Assembly (NCBI RefSeq): GCF_014529935.1
Contig: NZ_JACVFC010000001.1
Location: forward strand, 62,001-126,000
From: Chitinophaga qingshengii
GTDB lineage: Bacteria; Bacteroidota; Bacteroidia; Chitinophagales; Chitinophagaceae
Direction: 5' to 3'
DNA length: 64,000 bases
Under the pieces are notes generated by a model that was given only the letters and a program-made list of their open reading frames with translations, ran no database searches and was not told where the DNA came from. Of this stretch, positions 9,254 to 19,064 are shown piece by piece (the stretch's first letter is position 1; each line of letters opens with the position of its first letter). Position numbers and translations under genes: made by a program.

Positions 9254-10591
9254 ATGGGATTTAGTTTATTAGCCACTATACGTAACCGTCATTTTCACTC
9301 CTTGCTTGGCAACGTTGTCACAGCATTTTTTAACGTCCTGTCATTTGCGATACTGGTTCGCGTGCTTTCCCTGAATGCATTCGGCGAATGGGTATTGTTT
9401 ATTGCTACCTACAACATCATGGACCAGATACGCACCGGATTATTACAATCCGGCATTATCAAGTTCTACGCTGGCGTAGAAGAAGACACGGCGCGGGGTG
9501 TGGCGGGTGCCGCCTGGTATATATCGCTGGCATTGACGTTGGGCTATGTACTGCTATCCGCCATTGTTTACGTGGTAGCCTATGACCGTTTCAACGATAC
9601 CTGGCATCTTTTTATCGGCTGGATTGGCATACTCACGCTGCTATCACTGCCCTGGAATTTTGCCACCTGGATATTGCAGGCAGAACACCGGTTTGATAAG
9701 ATCGTGCAAATACGATTGATACAGAATGGCTCCTTCCTGGTATTGTTAGGCATACTTTTTTTCTGTCAGCAGATTTCCCTGCCCTATGTGCTATATGCCT
9801 ATGGCCTGAGTATGGCCCTGGCCAGCGCCTATTGTTTTCTGTTTAAATGGACGCGTGTCCGGACCATGGTATTCCGTACCCGTGAACACAAACTGGCCTT
9901 GTTCCGTTTCGGGCGGATGGTGGTAGGCAGCATGGTATCCTCCTCCCTGATCAGCTATTCCGACAACCTCGTGATCAGGACCATGCTCAACCCGGCTGCT
10001 GTAGCCATTTACAGTATCCCGCAGAAATTCATGGAAGTAATTGAGATCATCCTGCGCAGCTTTGTGGCCACCTCGCAACCTACCCTGTCGGCAGCCGCCA
10101 ACAGAAAAGACTACGCCGGCGTAGCCCGCGCTTTCTGCCGGTATACCGGCACTGTCAGTATTCTTATCATTCCCTTTATTGTGGTGCTGATTGTACTGAC
10201 CCAACCCCTGATCATCATTTTAGCTGACAAAGCCTACCTGGGCGCCACCGATATTGTACGAATATTTCTGCTGTCAGCAATCCTGTGGCCGATAGACCGT
10301 TTCATCGGTGTTACCCTGGACATGATCAACTTACCGGATATCAATTTTTACAAGAATTTTTTGAAACTGCTCCTTAACATTATATGTGACGTCGCTTTTG
10401 TATACTTCTTTGCCGATGTAAGATCCGTAGCCCTCTCCTCCCTGCTCAACGTGGTATTTGCAGCAGCCTTTGGTTACTATTTCGTCAAAAAACACCTCAA
10501 CGTCAGTCTGCGTGATATCTGGCTGTATGGCTGGCAGGAATGTATCATCATGCTTAACAAACTGCGGAACAAAAGTGCTGTCACCAAATAA
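9254..10591 (+). CDS. Wzx-like oligosaccharide flippase
   Basis: The 445-residue protein has about 12-14 hydrophobic helices and the pattern of the MATE/PST polysaccharide-transport superfamily: LLGNVVTAFFNVLSFAILVRVLSLNAFGEWV at the start and a conserved charged loop near SYSDNLVIRTMLNPAAVAIYSIPQKF. Proteins of this kind move undecaprenyl-linked repeat units across the inner membrane. Six bases separate it from the core-2-type transferase gene, so both are probably co-transcribed. Together with the Wzy-like protein at 23235 it indicates a Wzx/Wzy-dependent route. Confidence 0.87.
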   Translation: MGFSLLATIRNRHFHSLLGNVVTAFFNVLSFAILVRVLSLNAFGEWVLFIATYNIMDQIRTGLLQSGIIKFYAGVEEDTARGVAGAAWYISLALTLGYVLLSAIVYVVAYDRFNDTWHLFIGWIGILTLLSLPWNFATWILQAEHRFDKIVQIRLIQNGSFLVLLGILFFCQQISLPYVLYAYGLSMALASAYCFLFKWTRVRTMVFRTREHKLALFRFGRMVVGSMVSSSLISYSDNLVIRTMLNPAAVAIYSIPQKFMEVIEIILRSFVATSQPTLSAAANRKDYAGVARAFCRYTGTVSILIIPFIVVLIVLTQPLIIILADKAYLGATDIVRIFLLSAILWPIDRFIGVTLDMINLPDINFYKNFLKLLLNIICDVAFVYFFADVRSVALSSLLNVVFAAAFGYYFVKKHLNVSLRDIWLYGWQECIIMLNKLRNKSAVTK

Positions 10592-10597
10592 CGGCTC

Positions 10598-11452
10598 ATG
10601 AGAATTGCATTTATCATACAGGTACATAAACAACCCGCGCAACTGGAGCGGCTACTGAAAAGACTGGCCCATCCACAGGTAGACTGCTACGTGCACATCG
10701 ACGCCAAATGTTCACTGCCTGAATGGGAATCCGTACTTTCCCTGCCGCAGGTTTACCTGGTAAAACAACGCGCCAATGTTACCTGGGCGGGATGGGGCAT
10801 TATACAAGCTTCCCTCAACGGTATGAATGCCGTGTTGAACACCGGTATCGACTATGCCTGGGTAACCCTGCTCAGCGGGCAGGACTATCCACTGCAGCCC
10901 ATCGGTCAAATCATCGCCTTCCTGCAGCAACAAAAGGGCAGGCAGTTCCTAAACGTTATCAGCGAAGAAGCCCTCCGCCCGATGATGAGCAAGATGGAAC
11001 ACTATCATTTTGTAGAATATAATTTCCCGGGGAAATACAGGCTGGGGCGGCTGCTGACCGCTATCCTGCCCCGCCGCAAGGCGCCATTGGGGCTTCAGTT
11101 ATACTGCGGCTCCGCCTGGTGGACACTCAGCCTGGACTGTGTACGGTTTTGCGTAACCTATGAACAGCAGCATCCTGCGCTGCGCAAATATTTTAAACTG
11201 ACCTGGGGAGCCGACGAATTTATTTTCCAGACGATATTGATGAACAATGACGTATATCGTTCCCGGTTAACAGACTATCTGCATTACATCGACTGGTCGG
11301 CCGGAAAGGAACATCCGAAAGTATTGGGGATAGAGGATATTGAAGTGCTCAGGCAATCGGGGAAGTTGTTTGCCCGCAAATTTGATTTCAATACACCGGT
11401 ACTGGACCGGCTCGATGCATTAATGGATAAGCCTGTTGACAGTCATTCCTGA
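10598..11452 (+). CDS. Core-2/I-branching beta-1,6-GlcNAc transferase-like enzyme
   Basis: The 284-residue protein resembles the GT14 family: MRIAFIIQVHKQPAQLERLL at the start, the signature LLSGQDYPLQP, GSAWWTLSLDCVRF in the middle and a carboxylate-rich site at WGADEFIFQTILMNN. Bacterial relatives occur in polysaccharide loci and are thought to transfer GlcNAc or xylose. No membrane segment is seen, so it should act in the cytoplasm on a lipid-linked intermediate. It is in an operon with the flippase (6-bp gap). Confidence 0.85.
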   Translation: MRIAFIIQVHKQPAQLERLLKRLAHPQVDCYVHIDAKCSLPEWESVLSLPQVYLVKQRANVTWAGWGIIQASLNGMNAVLNTGIDYAWVTLLSGQDYPLQPIGQIIAFLQQQKGRQFLNVISEEALRPMMSKMEHYHFVEYNFPGKYRLGRLLTAILPRRKAPLGLQLYCGSAWWTLSLDCVRFCVTYEQQHPALRKYFKLTWGADEFIFQTILMNNDVYRSRLTDYLHYIDWSAGKEHPKVLGIEDIEVLRQSGKLFARKFDFNTPVLDRLDALMDKPVDSHS

Positions 11453-11505
11453 CTGGCCAACAGGCCGCTCTAAAATCGGACAAAACATGTCAACATTTTC
11501 GTCGC

Positions 11506-12273
11506 TTATTTATTTTTCTTCCACAGCGTATTAAAGCCACCCGTAAAACTTACCGGTAACAGCTCGGCAATGTTGCAATCGAGCGTCTGCAACGCTTTCA
11601 CCCGTTTGGTCACCATGGAGAACGGAAACACATCTTCCACAAAATTGGTTTTGGCGAACCGGATGATATGAAAATCATTGGCGGTAGCCAGTGCGGTAAG
11701 ATCTTTACGGGTAAAGAATTGTACGTGATCGAGATTATCGGCCTGAGACTGCACCGTAGTACCCTTGAAACCCAGTCCACTTTTCACCTTATTGATAAAA
11801 GACCATAATCCCGGATTGTTGCGTGCTTTCAACATGGGTTTTGTTACACATACTTCGCGGGGTCCCATCCCATTGGGAACAGTCACCACCAGGAGGCCAT
11901 TATCCTTCAGGGAGGCGTAAATAGTACGCAGTAACACTTCGGGGTGATGCAAATGTTCGAGTACTTCGCTGCAAATAACAGCATCGTACTGCTGACCTTT
12001 TGCTGTCAGCTCTTCGGCACTGATGGCTTCGAACGCCACATTAGGCAGTTTGTTTTTACTGCGGGCCACATCAATGGTTTTCTGGCTGATATCGATGCCC
12101 AGCACATTATAGCCAAACTGTCCGAGGTGCCTGCTGATAACGCCGTTACCACAACCAACATCCAATACATGTCCGTTGGCCGGAATTTCCTTTTGCAGAC
12201 TTTCCGTAATGAAGTTCAGACGTTTAATATCTGTAATCCGATCATATTCGTAGGTGATCACTGGTTGTGTCAT
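11506..12273 (-). CDS. Class I SAM-dependent methyltransferase
   Basis: The 255-residue enzyme has the Rossmann motif I VLDVGCGNGVISRHL (residues about 36-50), the acidic end of strand 2 (VLGIDIS) and a motif near VICSEVLEHLHHPE. It is close to UbiG and O-antigen methyltransferases. It is the last gene of the leftward exopolysaccharide operon, seven bases after the GT4 gene, and may methylate a sugar hydroxyl or carboxyl group. The true acceptor is unknown. Confidence 0.86.
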   Translation of the reverse strand: MTQPVITYEYDRITDIKRLNFITESLQKEIPANGHVLDVGCGNGVISRHLGQFGYNVLGIDISQKTIDVARSKNKLPNVAFEAISAEELTAKGQQYDAVICSEVLEHLHHPEVLLRTIYASLKDNGLLVVTVPNGMGPREVCVTKPMLKARNNPGLWSFINKVKSGLGFKGTTVQSQADNLDHVQFFTRKDLTALATANDFHIIRFAKTNFVEDVFPFSMVTKRVKALQTLDCNIAELLPVSFTGGFNTLWKKNK

Positions 12274-12280
12274 GATGATG

Positions 12281-13408
12281 TTATGATTTAAAAAGCTGGT
12301 GGTAAACCGCTTCTATTTTTTTGGTAACTGTTGCTACGTTGTATCGCGTACGTACCGCCGTAGCTGCACTGAATTGTAAACGTTTACGTAATGTCGGGTC
12401 TTTGGCCAGCCGGACGATAGCAGCAGCCAGTGCATCGGCATTGGAAGCCGGTATCAGCAAACCGTTTTCCTCATGCACCACCGCTTCCCGGGTACCATCC
12501 ACATCTGAAGCCACCACGGCTTTACCCATGGCCATTGCTTCCAGTACGCCGATCGGAAATCCCTCCCAGAGGGAAGGCAGACAGTACACGTCGGCTGCGT
12601 GTAATACCGCTGGCACATCCTGCCGGAACTTATCGAAAACGACATGGTCCGTGATACCCAGCTGCCGGGCTTCCGCTTCGGCAGCTTGTTTCAGCTCTCC
12701 TTCGCCCACCATCAGCAAGGTAATGTTTGATACCTGCTGCAATACCAGGGCAAATGCCTTCAGCATATTCACCGGGTCTTTCTGCAAAGTCATCCTGGCA
12801 ATGTAACAAACCACCAGGTGGTCTGCCGGAATACCATAAGCGGCCTTTACATCCGGATAGATACCTTCCGCATTGAACTTTACCAGGTTTACACCATTGC
12901 GGATCACGGTAGCTTTGAAAGTTCCGAAAGCTTTATGGCCGGTTTCCCGGTTGGATTCTGACACGCAGATATTATGCTGCACCATGCGGGTGATAAACTT
13001 CTCTGCCGCCACCCTGGCCCTTCTGGCCAGGGGATGTAATCCTTCATGAAAGGACCATCCGTGAATGGTATATACAATAGGTTTGCCCAGGCTTCGGGCC
13101 GCCCATAAAATATTGGTATTGGCCCGGGTGCCATGGGCATGTACGATGTCAATACGATGCGAGCGGATAAACTTCCTGACTTTCAGCCATACAGACAGAT
13201 CGAAGGCTTTACTGCTGCTAATCACTTCTACGGTAATACCCATGGCTTGTAATGCCGTCACCATCGGTCCATCTGTAAAGGAAAGCACTACTACTTCAAA
13301 CTGTGTCTTATCCAGCGATGCCACCAGGTCCAGCACATGGCTTTCCCCTCCTCCTATCTTCCCCTGACGGATGGTTTCCAGTACTCTTATCTTTCGTTGT
13401 TGCGCCAT
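12281..13408 (-). CDS. Glycosyltransferase family 4
   Basis: A 375-residue GT-B enzyme. The N-terminal half has the glycine-rich loop GKIGGGESHVLDLV; the C-terminal half has VVCYIARMTLQKDP and the GT4 donor-site segment SLWEGFPIGVLEAMAMGKAV, containing the two conserved glutamates. It probably acts in assembly of the exopolysaccharide repeat unit in the cytoplasm. It is flanked by the asparagine-synthase-like gene (18-bp gap) and the methyltransferase gene (7-bp gap). Confidence 0.9.
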   Translation of the reverse strand: MAQQRKIRVLETIRQGKIGGGESHVLDLVASLDKTQFEVVVLSFTDGPMVTALQAMGITVEVISSSKAFDLSVWLKVRKFIRSHRIDIVHAHGTRANTNILWAARSLGKPIVYTIHGWSFHEGLHPLARRARVAAEKFITRMVQHNICVSESNRETGHKAFGTFKATVIRNGVNLVKFNAEGIYPDVKAAYGIPADHLVVCYIARMTLQKDPVNMLKAFALVLQQVSNITLLMVGEGELKQAAEAEARQLGITDHVVFDKFRQDVPAVLHAADVYCLPSLWEGFPIGVLEAMAMGKAVVASDVDGTREAVVHEENGLLIPASNADALAAAIVRLAKDPTLRKRLQFSAATAVRTRYNVATVTKKIEAVYHQLFKS

Positions 13409-13426
13409 TGGCAGATCGTTTGTTCC

Positions 13427-15328
13427 TTACAGTTTTTCTATCCATCTGTTATACCAGAGCTGGAACACCAGTATGTTCCATAACTTCTGATGACTTACTT
13501 TGCCACCTGACAAATACTGTTGCAGCAACCGCTGTATATGCGGTGCATGGAACAGGTTGGTTTTGTTTAATCTTTCCGGTGACAGATAATACTGCATCCG
13601 CTCTTTCAGATCGTCTCTGAACCATTCCTGCAATGGCGCGATGAAAGGACGTTTAGGTCTGTCCATCAATGCCGGCGGGATGTATTTGTGTACAATCTGT
13701 TTCAGGATGTATTTATTGGTGTTGTTTTTTACTTTCAGAGATGCCGGCACCCGTGCCAGGAATTCCACCAGGCGGTGGTCCAGCATTGGTTCACGTCCTT
13801 CGATGCTCACAGACATCGTTGCGCGGTCTACCTTCACCAGGTTATTATCTGCCAGGAAGGTTTTATAATCCACCGCCAATAAACGGTTCAATGGATCATT
13901 GATGCCGGAAAGTTCCCCATTGAGGTCGAAGTTGGTTTTGTAATTGTCCAGCTGCCGGCCGGTATAACGGGCTACTTCACTTTCTGTAAGATATTGCGCA
14001 ATGTACTTCATGGCTTCCTGCGGCTTGCCGGAAGCCCAGATCAGCTTCATTTTCTCGTACCGGGAGGCAAAATTGTACTGCTTATTAAAGTACGGAATGA
14101 CCTCAGGGTTTACCCATCCCATCACCGTGCTCAGCGTAGCCTGTATGCCTCTGGGCAACCGGCTGGTATAGGAAAGGGATTGATTGAACTTGTTGTAACC
14201 GGCAAAAATTTCATCGCCTCCATCGGCAGACAGGGCCACCTTCACCTGCCGGCTGGCCAGTTTGCTTACCAAAGTGGTAGGCACGGTGGAGTTATCCGCA
14301 AAAGGCTCATCATAAATTTCAGGAAGCTGTTCCAGCACTCCTCTTGCATCTTCAGGCCCGATAATCCATTCGTTATGGTCTGTGCCCAAATAGTTGGCAA
14401 TCTTGCGGGCTTCCGCAGATTCATCCCATTGTTTTTCTTTATAACCGATGGTGAAAGTCTTGATACGGTTGGACGAGCCGGATTGCAGCATTGCCGCTAC
14501 GCTGGCGCTGTCATATCCCCCACTGAGAAATACACCCACCGGTACATCGGCTACCATACGGTATTGATAGGCGCTCAACATGAGCCTTTCTGTTTCCTTC
14601 AGCACTTCTGCCTCACTCAGGTCGGTCAATGGCTGCTGATAAGCGTTCAATACGTTCCAGTATTCTTTTACTTCCGGAGTGGCTGTGTTAAGCCGTAACT
14701 CCAGCAAACAGCCTGGCTTCAGCTTGTGGGTATCCGTGTATATTGTATAGGGCCCTGGGATATAACTGTATTGCAGAAAAAGTGACATGCTCCGCACATC
14801 GATCTGCCGTGGGAAAAACGGGCAGGCACAAAGACTTTTCAGTTCGGATCCAAAAAGCAGCGTACTGCCGTCCCAGTAGTAGTACAATGGTTTTACCCCT
14901 GCCCTGTCGCGGCAGAGGATCACTTTGTCTTCGTTCCGGTCAAACAGCACAAAGGCAAACATGCCGATAAAACGGTCCAGCATTTTTTCCTTCCAGGCAT
15001 GATAGGCCTTAATAAGGACTTCCGTATCTGAGGAGGATTGAAAGGTGTAACCCAACTTTTCCAGATCAGTCCTGATTTCCTTGAAATTGTATATCTCCCC
15101 GTTAAAAACCAGTGACAGGTGGGCAAAATGCATAGGCTGATGGCCGGATGCACTCAGGTCCTGGATAGACAAACGCAGTTGTCCCATACCAATGTCGGCC
15201 TTCGGATGTTCCAGCACTTCATATCCTTTGTCATCCGGTCCGCGATGTGCCATCACGTCGGTCATCTGACGCAGCATCTCCGCGTTGGTTCTTTTTTTGA
15301 AATCAATAAATCCAGCTATGCCGCACAT
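13427..15328 (-). CDS. asnB: Asparagine synthase (glutamine-hydrolysing)
   Basis: The 633-residue protein has both domains of AsnB. The N-terminal Ntn glutaminase begins with Met then Cys2 (MCGIAGFIDF), the nucleophile. The C-terminal synthetase has the PP-loop LSGGYDSASVAAML and later DGGDEIFAGYNKF. The asnB family usually makes asparagine, but copies embedded in polysaccharide loci are often used to amidate a sugar acid; this copy lies inside the exopolysaccharide operon, which favours such a role (inference). Its start overlaps the 3' end of the upstream GT2 gene by 13 bases. Confidence 0.9.
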   Translation of the reverse strand: MCGIAGFIDFKKRTNAEMLRQMTDVMAHRGPDDKGYEVLEHPKADIGMGQLRLSIQDLSASGHQPMHFAHLSLVFNGEIYNFKEIRTDLEKLGYTFQSSSDTEVLIKAYHAWKEKMLDRFIGMFAFVLFDRNEDKVILCRDRAGVKPLYYYWDGSTLLFGSELKSLCACPFFPRQIDVRSMSLFLQYSYIPGPYTIYTDTHKLKPGCLLELRLNTATPEVKEYWNVLNAYQQPLTDLSEAEVLKETERLMLSAYQYRMVADVPVGVFLSGGYDSASVAAMLQSGSSNRIKTFTIGYKEKQWDESAEARKIANYLGTDHNEWIIGPEDARGVLEQLPEIYDEPFADNSTVPTTLVSKLASRQVKVALSADGGDEIFAGYNKFNQSLSYTSRLPRGIQATLSTVMGWVNPEVIPYFNKQYNFASRYEKMKLIWASGKPQEAMKYIAQYLTESEVARYTGRQLDNYKTNFDLNGELSGINDPLNRLLAVDYKTFLADNNLVKVDRATMSVSIEGREPMLDHRLVEFLARVPASLKVKNNTNKYILKQIVHKYIPPALMDRPKRPFIAPLQEWFRDDLKERMQYYLSPERLNKTNLFHAPHIQRLLQQYLSGGKVSHQKLWNILVFQLWYNRWIEKL

Positions 15329-16242
15329 GGGTCAATATTACGTTTTAGGTGTGTAAGGTTCCAAATGATGCCCTTCCAGAAAGCTTTAAGATGGGCGGAC
15401 TCCCTTTTCAGCACAAACTGCAGGGTATTTTTGGGTACCGTCAGTAAAGTGAAATAAAGCATGAATACCAGTCTGGCTGGCAGTTTCACATTCCTTCTCA
15501 TAAACAGCAACCGGTTACGGGTGATGTAGTATGTTTTCAACGGGCTGTTTTTGCCTGTCGTCATGGACTCTTTATGGTAAATCAGTGATTTATACTGATA
15601 ATATATTTTATACCCCTGGCGCTTGAATTGCTCGCACCAGTCGAATTCCTCATAATAGAGGAAGTACAGTTCCGGCATCAATCCCACTTTCTCCAGGGCT
15701 TCCCGGGATATCATCATAGCGCCGCCGTGGGCGTAGTTGGTTTCCGACACCCTGTCATACTGCCCATGGTCTTCTTCCTTGCAACCGATCATGCTGTTGC
15801 GGCCGGTAAAGATGTCCACCGCATGATAACCCGCGTATTCGAGGGTGCCTTTATGAAAGTAGTAGTGAAACTTAGGGCTCACCACACCCGCATCAGGGTA
15901 TTGGTCGAATATTTCGAGGAGGCCTTCTATCAGGCCTTCTGTAAATTCAGTATCGTTGTTCACCAGGAACAGGTATTGTCCCCGGGCTGCTTTTACGCCG
16001 AGGTTATTACCACCGGCAAAACCTTTATTAACAGGGCTACAGATCACCTGCACGCCTGGATAAGCCGCTTCAAAAAACGTCGCCGGATTTTCCACAGAGG
16101 CGTTATCCACCACTATCACCTCCATATTGGGGTAACTGATTTTTTGCAGCGAAAGCAGCAGATCACGGGTCACCGCACTGTTATTGTAGTTGACCGTAAT
16201 GATAGATACCAACGGGGATTGTATTTTATTTTCTGGCTGCAT
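15316..16242 (-). CDS. Glycosyltransferase family 2 (WbbL-like)
   Basis: A 308-residue GT-A enzyme: VSIITVNYNNSAVTRDLL at the start, VIVVDNAS for strand 2 and LFLVNNDTEF carrying the metal-binding acidic motif. The pattern GGAMMISREALEKVGLMPE and YEEFDWCEQFKRQG is typical for rhamnosyltransferase-like GT2 proteins. It probably adds one sugar to the repeat unit. It overlaps the genes on both sides (13 bases with asnB, 17 with the upstream GT2), so translation is probably coupled. Confidence 0.88.
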   Translation of the reverse strand: MQPENKIQSPLVSIITVNYNNSAVTRDLLLSLQKISYPNMEVIVVDNASVENPATFFEAAYPGVQVICSPVNKGFAGGNNLGVKAARGQYLFLVNNDTEFTEGLIEGLLEIFDQYPDAGVVSPKFHYYFHKGTLEYAGYHAVDIFTGRNSMIGCKEEDHGQYDRVSETNYAHGGAMMISREALEKVGLMPELYFLYYEEFDWCEQFKRQGYKIYYQYKSLIYHKESMTTGKNSPLKTYYITRNRLLFMRRNVKLPARLVFMLYFTLLTVPKNTLQFVLKRESAHLKAFWKGIIWNLTHLKRNIDPCAA

Positions 16243-17440
16243 CTAACAAAGGATTATCAATTTCCGTTTTGGTATGTTTGGTATGAATAAAGGTGTTGTT
16301 GGCCCCTTTCAACCGGAACATCAGAGAAACCATGATCCACACTGCTTTTGGCAGTCCGGATAGCGCCGTGAAGAAATAGCGGGTAAAAAATAAGCGAGGC
16401 AACGGCAGTAACAGGCTGATGATATTCAGCAGAAAAACGCCAGCCCAGCCCCAGGCCGGTATCCAGAGGAAACCTTGCAGCAAAAAGGCCAGTACGGTAC
16501 AAAATAAGATACCTGCCAGCAGGATCATCCTTGGCAACAATATATTCTGGCAGATAGCCAGGTTAAAGTAGTTGAGATTACCTTTCCACAGTTGCTGCCA
16601 ACCTTTGCCCCAGAAGGTGCGCAGGTAAACGAACTGGCTGGATACCCAACGTTTCCGCTGGTTGCGGAAAGCTTCCGGGTTCTCTACCTTTTCGTCATAA
16701 ATACAGGCATCTTCCAGGTAATAAACCGGGTATCCTTTTTCTATCAACAGCAGCTGTAACACCTTATCAAATCCGCCGGTAGCCTGTATCTCTTTCAGGA
16801 TGCTTTTCGCCAGCGGATAATGGAAGGCCATACCAGAGCCGATGACAGAAGATGAAAGTCCCAATGCATTTGCTCCTTTGCGGTACAGATGATTAGCCAC
16901 TATTTCATTCACGGCATCCAGCACCGCAAACGGGCTGTCCATATTTTTAGCCACCCTGCAACCTTGTATCGCATAATGTCCTTCCTGATAGGCCTGATTG
17001 ATCCGAAGCAGGAAACTTTCTTCCAGCACATTATCCGCATCACATATCAATGCCAGGTCGTAGTCATCCCCCAGCTGTTCAAAGGCAGCGTTGAGGGATT
17101 TGGCTTTCGTGCTTTTATCAAAGGAAACCTCCACCACACGAATGCCCTCCTGCCTTAACTGCCGGATAGTGGCGGATTCCAGCGAATCGGCCACTACCAC
17201 GGTATCAAAGCGGGACGCCGGGTACAACTGCTTCGCGTAACTGCGGGCAGTGGATAATATAATCGCATCTTCCTTATATGCCGGCACCAATATCGCGATA
17301 CGTGCGTAATTGGCGTCAGCAGCTAATTCGGTCGTTTTTTTCTTTCGGGCCAGGCGGCCTGCTACAGACAATATCAAATTGTACAGTACACAAGATGCCA
17401 GGTAAGCAAACAGTAAAATTTCAGTCAGGTGTAAAAGCAT
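16226..17440 (-). CDS. Membrane glycosyltransferase family 2, processive type
   Basis: Read from ATG 17440 the protein has 404 residues. This start forms a TAATG overlap with the stop of the upstream sugar transferase gene and is preferred over one at 17491. One N-terminal helix is followed by a GT-A domain (IAILVPAYKEDAIIL; LICDADNVL) and the RNQRKRWVSSQ motif, which corresponds to Q/RxxRW of cellulose and hyaluronan synthases. Three further hydrophobic helices close the protein. Such enzymes join sugars and may pass the chain through the membrane. Confidence 0.86.
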   Translation of the reverse strand: MLLHLTEILLFAYLASCVLYNLILSVAGRLARKKKTTELAADANYARIAILVPAYKEDAIILSTARSYAKQLYPASRFDTVVVADSLESATIRQLRQEGIRVVEVSFDKSTKAKSLNAAFEQLGDDYDLALICDADNVLEESFLLRINQAYQEGHYAIQGCRVAKNMDSPFAVLDAVNEIVANHLYRKGANALGLSSSVIGSGMAFHYPLAKSILKEIQATGGFDKVLQLLLIEKGYPVYYLEDACIYDEKVENPEAFRNQRKRWVSSQFVYLRTFWGKGWQQLWKGNLNYFNLAICQNILLPRMILLAGILFCTVLAFLLQGFLWIPAWGWAGVFLLNIISLLLPLPRLFFTRYFFTALSGLPKAVWIMVSLMFRLKGANNTFIHTKHTKTEIDNPLLDAARK

Positions 17441-18627
17441 TATACGTTGTCTTTTTGTATAAGCGCCTTCGGAGTATTCATGATCAACCACATATCATAA
17501 GCGAATGAATTGCGGTGCGCATAGTTAATATCCAGCTCTATTCTTTCTTCGGCAGACATTTCTTTCTTTCCGCGTTTGCTGATCTGCCACAGACCAGTAA
17601 TACCGGCAGGCGCAATAAAACGTTCGGCCCATTCATCGGTGGTCAGCGTAGCCGCCTCGTACAAAGGCAACGGTCTGTTTCCTACCAGTGACATATCGCC
17701 TTTCAGTACGTTGAACAGCTGAGGGATCTCATCCAGGCTGGTATTGCGGAGGAAGCTGCCCAGGCGGGTTACACGCGGGTCGTTGGATACCTTGTAAAAC
17801 ACGGCGCCTTTCCCGTCGCCGCTGTACTGGTTAAGATGTTGCAGCTTGCTCAGCTGCTTATCGGCGTCAGCCACCATGGTACGGAACTTATAGAATTTAA
17901 AAATCTTATAGTTTTTACCCGCACGCGGAGAAGCGTAAAACACATTGCCTTTAGACTCCAGTTTGATGGCGATAGCGATCAGCAGCATCACAGGACTGGC
18001 GATCAACAGTAAACAGGCCGAAGCAACAATATCAAAAGTACGTTTCAGCAGGTTACCTTTCCATTTACTTTTCTGTGCAGATACCGGCAGCACCGGTGTT
18101 TGCCGGGCAGGCTGCACCTCCTGCATATTTTTAAATTTGGCAACGAATTCAATTTTACCGGAAATGTCGTTCAGCATCCCGCGGGTAATCACATCGTCAA
18201 CAAAGGGAAATTCTTTTTTCAGGGAACGCACGCGGTCGGTCACCTTATCTGTTACCAGGAAAAAAGGCACTGTTTTCATCGCCGGGAGGAGTGTAAAATA
18301 CTCTGCCCATTGAGACAATCCCGTTTCAAAACCATTGCCTACCCGAAATATGATCGCAGCGGGTAAGCGGTGATATAGACGTTTCAGTTCGTTGATGACT
18401 TTCTCCGCACCTGCCACATTGTTTACCAGCAGGATTTTAGCATAAGGCATGTTTTCCGGCAACTTCGGCTGAAACTGTCCGACCATTACTATTATCTTCT
18501 CATTTACCAGGTCACGGATCAAGGCGCCGGTATTCATTTCCACATTCGGTACATTCTCACAGACAACGGGTTGCAAAGTAGGTGTAGTAATTTTATCCAT
18601 GTTTTCGGGATTATATAACAGCAACAT
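17440..18627 (-). CDS. Initiating sugar-phosphate transferase with degenerate receiver-like N-terminus
   Basis: The C-terminal part (about residues 190-395) is a bacterial sugar transferase of the WcaJ/PglC type: KRTFDIVASACLLLIASP with one membrane hairpin, FYKFRTMVADADKQL, and GDMSLVGNRPLP. It transfers a sugar phosphate to undecaprenyl phosphate and starts repeat-unit synthesis. The first 175 residues replace the usual four membrane helices. They have a receiver-like strand order (KILLVNN, AAIIFRVG, VPFFLVTDK, DDVITRG) but lack the phospho-acceptor aspartate. A start at ATG 18600 is also possible. The free-standing receiver gene lies 11 bases upstream. Confidence 0.87.
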   Translation of the reverse strand: MLLLYNPENMDKITTPTLQPVVCENVPNVEMNTGALIRDLVNEKIIVMVGQFQPKLPENMPYAKILLVNNVAGAEKVINELKRLYHRLPAAIIFRVGNGFETGLSQWAEYFTLLPAMKTVPFFLVTDKVTDRVRSLKKEFPFVDDVITRGMLNDISGKIEFVAKFKNMQEVQPARQTPVLPVSAQKSKWKGNLLKRTFDIVASACLLLIASPVMLLIAIAIKLESKGNVFYASPRAGKNYKIFKFYKFRTMVADADKQLSKLQHLNQYSGDGKGAVFYKVSNDPRVTRLGSFLRNTSLDEIPQLFNVLKGDMSLVGNRPLPLYEAATLTTDEWAERFIAPAGITGLWQISKRGKKEMSAEERIELDINYAHRNSFAYDMWLIMNTPKALIQKDNV

Positions 18628-18638
18628 GATTAGAATCT

Positions 18639-19028
18639 TCAGGCGATAGCCATCAGCGGACGGTTAATAGCCTGTCCAACTATCTCTGTCAGTCGCATGG
18701 GATCAAATGGTTTCTGCACAAAGGCATAAACATTATTGTATCTGTGTTCGGTGTTATGCATTTCCATGTCCGGCTGGCTGGATAAAACCACCACCGGAAT
18801 GTTTTGGTACAGGCCACTACCGGAGAGGTATTCCAGCAGTTCCCATCCATCAATATTTGGCATTTGCAAATCAGTGATAATACAGTCTACTGCATTTCCC
18901 TTGGCAAGCCAGGTGAGTGCTACAAATCCATCAGCAGCTGATACCACATTATACTCCTTGCTCAACATTGCCTCCAGCAGAAATCTGATTGGTGCGCTAT
19001 CATCAATTATTAAAATTGTCTTTTTCAT
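18639..19028 (-). CDS. Single-domain response regulator (CheY-like)
   Basis: The 129-residue protein is a complete receiver domain without an output domain. Acidic pocket Asp9/Asp10, phospho-acceptor Asp53 (ITDLQMP), Ser83 and Lys106 (VQKPF) are all present. It heads the leftward exopolysaccharide operon. Its partner kinase is not in the window. It may act by protein contact, perhaps with the receiver-like N-terminus of the sugar transferase encoded next (inference). Confidence 0.9.
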   Translation of the reverse strand: MKKTILIIDDSAPIRFLLEAMLSKEYNVVSAADGFVALTWLAKGNAVDCIITDLQMPNIDGWELLEYLSGSGLYQNIPVVVLSSQPDMEMHNTEHRYNNVYAFVQKPFDPMRLTEIVGQAINRPLMAIA

Positions 19029-19064
19029 GACCTTATATTAAGAGACTACTTATCGGTTTTTTTA

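Noticed and set aside
13427-15328. asnB as a simple housekeeping gene for asparagine
   Set aside because: Not excluded, but the overlaps with glycosyltransferase genes make a role in sugar-acid amidation at least as likely; the name is kept and the role is left open.
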